Below, piece by piece: positions 59,073 through 64,000 of a DNA stretch of 64,000 bases (position 1 is its first letter; each line of letters starts with the position of its first letter). A program made the position numbers and the translations under genes. Under the pieces are notes generated by a model. That model made no database searches, was not told where the DNA came from, and was given only the letters and a program-made list of their open reading frames with translations. The DNA comes from Streptomyces lomondensis (lineage in GTDB: Bacteria; Actinomycetota; Actinomycetes; Streptomycetales; Streptomycetaceae), in contig NZ_BMWC01000005.1 in NCBI RefSeq assembly GCF_014651035.1, positions 434,001-498,000 of the forward strand, in the 5' to 3' direction.

Positions 59073-60806
59073 GTGTACTCGGCAGAAACGACACGGGTGG
59101 TGCCCGGCCCGCGCACGCAGTCGGCGGTGTCCGTGGCGCCGCCTCCCCCGGCCCAGTGGCACCGCGTCCTGACCCTGCTCGCCGACATCAGTCTGCTGAT
59201 CGGCACGCGCGCGGTGTGGACGACGGCGGCCAGTCACCGGCCGGCCGTGGCCGCGGTGATCTCGGTGTGCTACGCCTCGATCCTGGCGTGCGGGGTGCTG
59301 GCCCTGGTCGTCCGCCGGGCCCGGTCGCTGGCCCGGGTGGACCTGTGCGTGCTGGTGACGGGCGTGACGCTCGTCCTGTGCGCGTGGGTCATGCTGCACA
59401 AGGGCTCCGACGAGGCGCTGCTGACCACCCAGGCGGCGCGGGAGCTGGCCGCGGGGCGCCCGATGTACGGGCAGCCGTGGCCCTGGCTCTTCGGCCACGG
59501 CGTGGCCCTGACCCCGACGGTGACCGGCGGCTACGACCTCACCTACGGCTATCCGCCGCTGGCCCCGCTGCTGGCCGTGCCGCTGCTGTGGCTGGGTCAC
59601 GGCGGTGCCCCGGCGACGGCGGTGAGCACGGGCGCGCTGGTCGCCGGCACGGTCGTGCTGTGGCGGATGCTGCCGGCGCCGTGGCGGTCGGCGGCGACCA
59701 TGGTGTGCCTGGGCTTCGGGATGCTGCCGTCGTACGGCCGGCTCGGCTACCCGGCGATCGTGGCGCTGGCCCTGCTGGTGCCGGTGGTGGTGCGCTGGCC
59801 GCGGACGGGTGCGGGCGGGCGGCTCGGGGCGCCGGGTCTGGCCCGGGCCGCGTGCCTGGGGGCGGCGTGCGCGGCACAGCAGCTCCCCTGGTTCCTGGCG
59901 CCGTTCCTGCTGGCCGGGATCTACGCCGTGCGGCGCGGTGAGCTGGGCGGGCGGGCGGCGGCGCTGGTGGTGCTGCGGTTCGCTGGCGCCGCGGCGACGG
60001 TGTGGCTGCTGATCAACACGTATTTCGTCGTGAGCGAGCCGGGCACCTGGCTGACGGGGATCGCGCTGCCGCTGACGCAGGGCGCGGTGCTGCACGGCCA
60101 GGGCGTGGTGGACGTCTCGCTGTACCTGACGAACGGCAGCGACCGGCTCGACTGGTACTCCCACGCGAGCCTGCTGCTGTTCGCCGGCCTGCTCGCGCTG
60201 TTCGTACTGTTCGTCCGGCGGCTGGGCCCGGCCGCGACGGTGCTCCCCTGGTGCGCCTTCTATCTGGCGACCCGGTCGCAGGACGGCTACTACCTGATGA
60301 TGACGCCGCTGTGGCTGGCGGCGGCGGTGACCGCTCCGGCGTCGGCGTTCGCCGGGGCCTGGCAGCCGCGCCCGCGCCTGCTGTCGGGGCCCCGGCGGCG
60401 CCCGGCCCGTTTCGCCGCGGCGGCGCTGCTGCTCGTGCCCGCGCTGGGCAGCGCCGCGGTGGCGGCGACGGGGACACCGCCCCTGCGCATGCAGGTCACG
60501 GCGGCCCGTCACCCCACGCCGGGGACCGTCTCCCGCCTCACCCTCCAGGTCACCAACACGGCCGGCACGGCCCTCGCCCCGCACTTCACCCTGACCCTGG
60601 GCCAGGGCATGGACCCGTACTGGCGGATCGTCCGGGGCCCGCGCGCCCTGCCCGCGCACAGCACCGCCCGGTACGAACTCCGGCCGCCCTCGGGCCGGTT
60701 CCGGCTGCCCGGGCCGGGTGCCCGGGTCCGCCTGCGGGCGTTCACGGCGTCGCCGCAGACCCTGTCGAGCGCGGATGTGCAGGGGGAGCTACGCCGGGCG
60801 GGCTGA
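59073..60806 (+). CDS. Polytopic membrane protein, GT-C glycosyltransferase-like
   Basis: 577 residues, GTG. About ten hydrophobic helices (for example VLTLLADISLLIGTR, VDLCVLVTGVTLVLCAWVM, PAIVALALLVPVVVRW) with a first large extracellular loop holding KGSDEALLTTQAARELAAGRPMYGQ, in which the Asp early in the first loop recalls the catalytic Asp of GT-C enzymes. YGYPPLAPLLAVPLLWLG matches DUF2029/GT87-like proteins. A C-terminal extracytoplasmic beta domain (LTLQVTNTAGTALAPHFTLTL) of about 110 residues follows. Likely a polyprenyl-phosphate sugar transferase for cell-surface glycans, though evidence is pattern-level only. Ends 5 bases from the converging yceI-like gene. Confidence 0.65.
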   Translation: MYSAETTRVVPGPRTQSAVSVAPPPPAQWHRVLTLLADISLLIGTRAVWTTAASHRPAVAAVISVCYASILACGVLALVVRRARSLARVDLCVLVTGVTLVLCAWVMLHKGSDEALLTTQAARELAAGRPMYGQPWPWLFGHGVALTPTVTGGYDLTYGYPPLAPLLAVPLLWLGHGGAPATAVSTGALVAGTVVLWRMLPAPWRSAATMVCLGFGMLPSYGRLGYPAIVALALLVPVVVRWPRTGAGGRLGAPGLARAACLGAACAAQQLPWFLAPFLLAGIYAVRRGELGGRAAALVVLRFAGAAATVWLLINTYFVVSEPGTWLTGIALPLTQGAVLHGQGVVDVSLYLTNGSDRLDWYSHASLLLFAGLLALFVLFVRRLGPAATVLPWCAFYLATRSQDGYYLMMTPLWLAAAVTAPASAFAGAWQPRPRLLSGPRRRPARFAAAALLLVPALGSAAVAATGTPPLRMQVTAARHPTPGTVSRLTLQVTNTAGTALAPHFTLTLGQGMDPYWRIVRGPRALPAHSTARYELRPPSGRFRLPGPGARVRLRAFTASPQTLSSADVQGELRRAG

Positions 60807-60811
60807 CGGGG

Positions 60812-61327
60812 TCAGGCCGTGGCCCGGGTGAAGCGGAGGGTGGCGGTGACCGTGGTCCGGCCGCGGATCATGCCCAGCTGGTTCCAGCCCATGCCGAACT
60901 GCTCCCGGTCCATGCTGAACTCGGTGTCCAGGGTGAGGCCGGCGGCGTCCGAGTCCTTCAGGCGCGCGTTCAGGGACAGCGGCCTGCTGATGCCGCGCAC
61001 GGTCAGCTGGCCGATGACGTGCACCTGGTCGCCGTCGCGGAGCTCGGCGCCGCGGACCGCGAAGGTGATCTCGGGGTGGTGGTCGGCGTCGAAGAAGTCG
61101 GCGGACCGCAGGTGGGTGTCGCGCTTGGCGTTGCCGGTGTCGAGGGAGGCGACGTCGAGGGTCAGGGTGCCGACGGCGGACCCGTCGGGCCGGACCTCGC
61201 CCGTGCCACTGAGGGCGCCGAAGGTGCCCTTCACGTTGACCAGGCCCCACATGGTCCTGTGCTGGATGCCGACGGTCGAGGCGGTCGCGTCGAGCTGCCA
61301 CAGTCCGGTTTCCACGGCGACGGTCAT
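60812..61327 (-). CDS. YceI-family lipid-binding protein
   Basis: 171 residues, ATG after GGGAGAAG. The YceI lipocalin-like barrel is clear: GLWQLDATASTVGIQHRTM, VKGTFGALSGTGEV, NAKRDTHLRSADFFDADHHPEITF, and a C-terminal MIRGRTTVTATLRFTR. There is no signal peptide, so this copy is cytoplasmic; it would bind a polyprenyl or similar lipid. It is divergent from a MarR-type regulator, with which it shares palindromic sites, and is thus probably its target. Induction by organic peroxides, quinones or acids is plausible. Confidence 0.92.
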   Translation of the reverse strand: MTVAVETGLWQLDATASTVGIQHRTMWGLVNVKGTFGALSGTGEVRPDGSAVGTLTLDVASLDTGNAKRDTHLRSADFFDADHHPEITFAVRGAELRDGDQVHVIGQLTVRGISRPLSLNARLKDSDAAGLTLDTEFSMDREQFGMGWNQLGMIRGRTTVTATLRFTRATA

Positions 61328-61351
61328 GATCTTCTCCCACTCGTGTGTCGT

Positions 61352-61430
61352 CCAAATTTGGATGACTTTTTTGGATGACTGCACGCTAGCGTCTCGTCCA
61401 AAATTGAACAACCCCCTTCTCCAAATTTGG
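61352..61430. promoter_or_regulatory. Paired CCAAATTTGG operators between yceI-like and marR-like genes
   Basis: The perfect palindrome CCAAATTTGG occurs at 61352-61361 and 61421-61430, each followed by ATGAC or ACGAC; a related TCCAAAATTGAAC lies at 61397-61409 and TTGGATGAC at 61371. Flanks extend the first site to GTCgTCC...GGAtGAC. Spacing and position over both promoters fit binding by a dimeric MarR repressor. Confidence 0.85.
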
Positions 61431-61451
61431 ACGACAGGTACGCTGGGACCC

Positions 61452-61952
61452 ATGGCCGCATCTCAGGAACACCCAGCCGACCAGCCCGGATGCCCCACGG
61501 GAGGTGGCGGGCTGCTGCCGGCCGAGCTGCGCGCCTGGATGCTGCTGCTCGCCGCGACCGGGGCCGTGGAGCAGCGGCTGCGCGCCGTCGTGAAGGAGAA
61601 GCTGGACGTCTCGCACGACGAGTTCCTGGTGCTGTGCCTGCTCGCGGAGCAGCCCGAGGGCGGCCTGCGCATGACGCGCGTCGCGGAGCTGCTGGGCCGC
61701 CCCAAGACCCGCCTCACCTATCAGATCGCCTGCCTCCAGCACGCCGGCCTCGTCACCCGCCGGTCGGTGTGCGGGGACAAGCGCGGCGTGGAGGTCGCCC
61801 TCACCGACAAGGCCCGCCGCCTGCTGACCGAGGCCTCGGGCCCGCTCGCCGAGACGGTCAAGGAGGCGCTCCCCTGCTTCATGGGACCGGACCAACGCGC
61901 CGCCCTCTTCGGGCTTGTGCCGGACCTGGCCGAGGAGTCCCGGAGGGACTGA
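61452..61952 (+). CDS. MarR-family transcriptional regulator
   Basis: 166 residues, ATG. A Gly/Pro-rich leader is followed by dimerisation helix LRAWMLLLAATGAVEQRLRAVV, the winged helix (VSHDEFLVLCLLAEQP, LRMTRVAELLGRPKTRLTYQIACLQHAGLVTRRSVCGDKRGVEVALTDK shown by motifs MTRVAELLGRPKTRLTYQI and GLVTRRS) and a C-terminal helix. Cys residues (for example in VCGDK and LVLCLL) could sense oxidants. It should repress itself and the divergent yceI-like gene via the CCAAATTTGG sites. Confidence 0.93.
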   Translation: MAASQEHPADQPGCPTGGGGLLPAELRAWMLLLAATGAVEQRLRAVVKEKLDVSHDEFLVLCLLAEQPEGGLRMTRVAELLGRPKTRLTYQIACLQHAGLVTRRSVCGDKRGVEVALTDKARRLLTEASGPLAETVKEALPCFMGPDQRAALFGLVPDLAEESRRD

Positions 61953-62135
61953 GACCGGGTTCGCCGAAATGCCGTCGGAGGTACCCGGCGCCTGCTCGTC
62001 TCAGCCCGCCGAGGGTGCCGCGTCAGCCCCGTCCGCCTCACCGAGCGGCTTCATCTACACGGTCGTAGAATCCGGGAACACCGGCGCGACGACGAGCGTT
62101 GTCCCGGATACCCACCACACACAAGGAGCGCCTTC

Positions 62136-62231
62136 TTGTCCGCCAGACCGACGGACCCTCCGGGGCACAGTCCCCGACCATCCCGCCACGGCATCAGTGA
62201 TCGCGGCACAGCGCGGGATGGTGTTCGATGA
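62136..62231 (+). CDS. Possible 31-residue leader peptide coupled to the CNNM gene
   Basis: A TTG at 62136 follows AAGGAG with a 7-base gap; the frame is Arg/Pro/Gly/Ser-rich and ends in the TGA that overlaps the ATG of the next gene (ATGA, 62228-62231). The CNNM gene itself has no clear ribosome site, so translation of the leader could deliver ribosomes to it. TAGAAT near 62064 may be the -10 of the promoter. Peptide function, if any, is unknown. Confidence 0.45.
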   Translation: MSARPTDPPGHSPRPSRHGISDRGTARDGVR

Positions 62232-63562
62232 GTGCCGCCGAAGCCCTGCTGGGCCTGCTCGCCGTGTTCGTGCTGACCGCCGGCACCGGCTACTTCGTCG
62301 CCCAGGAGTTCGCCTACGTCTCCGCCGACCGGCTCACCCTCGCGCGTGAGGCCGAGGCCGGGGACCGCAAGGCCGCCCGTGCCCTGAGGGTGCTGGAGCG
62401 GCTGTCGTTCATGCTGTCGGGCGCGCAGCTCGGCATCACCGTCACCGGGCTGGTCGTCGGCTTCATCGCCGAGCCGTCGGTGTCCGCGCTGCTGCGGCCC
62501 GCCCTGTCCGGGTTCGGCCTGCCCGGCGCGGCCGTCAGCGGCGTTTCCGTGGTGCTGGCCTTCGTGCTGGCCACGGTCGTGCAGATGGTGCTGGGCGAGC
62601 TGGCCCCGAAGAACCTCGCGATCGCCGTGCCCGAGCGGCTGGCGAAGGCGCTGGCCCCGTCCACGCTGGCGTATCTGAAGGTCGTCGGACCCGTCGTGCA
62701 CGTTTTCGACAGCGCGGCGAACAGGCTGCTGCGCAGGGTCGGGATCGAGCCGGTCGAGGAGCTGCACCACGGCGCCACGCTGGAGGAGCTGGGCCACCTG
62801 ATCGGCGAGTCCCACGAGCAGGGCGCGCTGCCCAAGGACACCGCCGCGCTGCTGGACCACGCGCTGGAGTTCTCCGAGCGCACCCTCGACGAGGTGATGG
62901 TGCCGCGCGCCGACGCCGTGTTCGTCCGCAAGGACGCGGGCGCCGAGGAGGCGATCGGCCTGATCGCCCGGCACGGCCACTCCAACTACCCGGTCCTCGG
63001 CGACCACCCGGACGACATCGCGGGCGTGCTGGGCGTGCGCGAGCTGATGGCGCTGCCCGCCGCCCGCCTCGCCGGCGCGAGTGCCGGTGAACTGGCCCGG
63101 CAGCCCCTGCTGCTGCCCGACACGCTCGCGCTGCCCGACGCGGTGACGCGGATGCGGGAGCAGGACGACGAGTTCGCGGTCGTCCTCGACGAACACGGCG
63201 GCGTGGCCGGCATCGTCACGTACGAGGACATCGCCGAGGAACTGGTCGGCGACATCGCCGACGAGTCCGACACGGTCACCGTGCTCGCCGTCGCGGACGG
63301 CGACGGCTGGCTCGTGGACGCGGGCCGCCGGCTGGACGAGGTGGCCGAGGCCACCGGGGTCCGGCTGCCCGAGGACGACGACTACGACACCGTGGCCGGC
63401 CTGGTCGTGGACCGGCTCGGCCGCTTCCCGACGGTCGGCGACCGGGTCACGGTCGAGCTGCCCGAGGGCGGCCGGGCCGTGATCGACGTCCGCACGCTCG
63501 ACCGGCACGTGGCCGACCGCGTACGGATCAGCCCGCTGGTGGAAGCCGAGGAGATGGCGTGA
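62228..63562 (+). CDS. CNNM/CorC-type (hemolysin C family) transporter
   Basis: 444 residues. A four-helix CNNM membrane domain (LLAVFVLTAGTGYFVAQEFAYVSADR, VVLAFVLATVVQMVLGELAPKNLA), with the family's ELxPK motif as ELAPKN, precedes two CBS domains (RTLDEVMVPRADAVFVRKDAG, HSNYPVLGDHPDDIAGVL, then QDDEFAVVLDEHGGVAGIVTYEDIAEELVGDI) and a C-terminal CorC/HlyC domain. Related proteins export magnesium or other divalent metals, with ATP sensing at the CBS pair. It overlaps a second copy (GTGA), so the two are co-translated and may form a heterodimer. Confidence 0.92.
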   Translation: MSAAEALLGLLAVFVLTAGTGYFVAQEFAYVSADRLTLAREAEAGDRKAARALRVLERLSFMLSGAQLGITVTGLVVGFIAEPSVSALLRPALSGFGLPGAAVSGVSVVLAFVLATVVQMVLGELAPKNLAIAVPERLAKALAPSTLAYLKVVGPVVHVFDSAANRLLRRVGIEPVEELHHGATLEELGHLIGESHEQGALPKDTAALLDHALEFSERTLDEVMVPRADAVFVRKDAGAEEAIGLIARHGHSNYPVLGDHPDDIAGVLGVRELMALPAARLAGASAGELARQPLLLPDTLALPDAVTRMREQDDEFAVVLDEHGGVAGIVTYEDIAEELVGDIADESDTVTVLAVADGDGWLVDAGRRLDEVAEATGVRLPEDDDYDTVAGLVVDRLGRFPTVGDRVTVELPEGGRAVIDVRTLDRHVADRVRISPLVEAEEMA

Positions 63563-64000
63563 GTTTCCCGACGGCGGTCTTCGTGACCGTGCTGCTGCTC
63601 ATCGGCAGCGGCTTCTTCGTGGCGGCCGAGTTCGCCCTGGTCGCCGCCAAGCGGCACCGCATGGAGAAGGCGGCGGCCGAGGGGCGGCGCGGCGCCGGGG
63701 CGGCCCTGGCCGGTATGCGCGAGCTGTCGCTGATGCTGGCCGGCGCCCAACTGGGCATCACCGTGTGCACGCTGGGCCTGGGCTCGGTGTCCAAGCCGGC
63801 GATCTCGCACGAACTGGACCCGCTGCTGCACAAGCTGGGCCTGCCCAGCGCCGTGAGCTACGGCGTGGCGTTCGCCGTGGCGATGGTCGTGGTGGTGTTC
63901 CTGCACATGGTGGTCGGCGAGATGGCGCCCAAGTCATGGGCCATCGCCCACCCCGAGCGCTCGGCGATGCTGCTCTCCCCGCCGTTCCGGGCGGTGGTGC
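63559..64000 (+). CDS. Second CNNM/CorC-type transporter, 3' end outside the window
   Basis: GTG overlaps the previous stop (GTGA). The visible 147 residues are a CNNM membrane domain: FVTVLLLIGSGFFVAAEFALVAAKRHR, LSLMLAGAQLGITVCTLGLGSV, then VVVVFLHMVVGEMAPKSWAIAHPER, with EMAPK at the conserved ELxPK position. It differs from its partner at many sites, so it is an old duplicate. CBS domains are expected past base 64000. Confidence 0.88.
   Translation, partial: MSFPTAVFVTVLLLIGSGFFVAAEFALVAAKRHRMEKAAAEGRRGAGAALAGMRELSLMLAGAQLGITVCTLGLGSVSKPAISHELDPLLHKLGLPSAVSYGVAFAVAMVVVVFLHMVVGEMAPKSWAIAHPERSAMLLSPPFRAVV

Overview
The window is very GC-rich DNA whose coding strands show third-position GC bias, GTG/ATG starts and many 4-base ATGA/GTGA stop-start overlaps. 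Several proteins belong to families I associate with Streptomyces (PaaX, DUF5999, DUF6299, SepF-like, Hen1/Pnkp, Hsp70-kinase operons, SAV_2336-type NTPases). I read it as a chromosomal segment of a Streptomyces species. No rRNA, tRNA or CRISPR array was seen.

Layout. 1-5757 (minus): a signalling/chaperone operon of Ser/Thr kinase, J-like membrane protein, GrpE-like protein, Hsp70 and a TPR-like protein cut by the window edge. 5972-7420 (plus): a membrane-anchored PASTA-less Ser/Thr kinase. 7596-12435 (plus): an unusual small-molecule cluster with a Y4yA-type PLP decarboxylase, a cysteine synthase-rhodanese fusion, a cysteine-desulfurase-like enzyme and a methyltransferase. 12432-14850: a scarred region with a TA-flanked MITE, two defective IS5-type transposases, a broken Lrp/AsnC fragment, a DUF6193 gene and a small secreted protein. 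14978-21013: metal homeostasis, with a His-rich protein, an SmtB/NmtR-type ArsR regulator and a five-gene ABC importer whose promoter carries a Nur-like box, so probably nickel. 21135-22014: small DUF genes. 22030-29951: a PaaX-associated aromatic-acyl-CoA catabolic cluster resembling the aerobic 2-aminobenzoyl-CoA pathway, with two matching operator-like boxes. 30169-32965: an anti-sigma-like ATPase and the arginine deiminase pathway genes.

The most striking block is 33066-44760 (minus). It encodes a VMAP protein with an N-terminal effector-associated domain, a MoxR-type AAA ATPase, a 1507-residue vWA-like/NB-ARC/TPR protein, then an alpha/beta hydrolase, a caspase-like protease with its own C-terminal effector-associated domain, a small precursor-like peptide and a HExxH peptide-modification protein. 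It reads as a multi-component conflict (immunity or programmed-death) system in which sensor and protease could meet through like domains. The RNA-repair pair Hen1-Pnkp (44917-48941) lies just upstream in the same orientation.

49106-54734 holds a mix of housekeeping and small genes (SAM methyltransferase, F420-type LLM oxidoreductase, MazG-like, AAA ATPase, SepF-like) and a 555-base gap packed with three minisatellites. 54928-58959 is a self-contained nitrate reductase fused to an NADPH-flavoprotein reductase with a GlnR-like site upstream. The right end carries a GT-C-like membrane protein, a divergent YceI/MarR pair sharing palindromes, and two tandem CNNM/CorC transporter genes, the second cut by the window edge.
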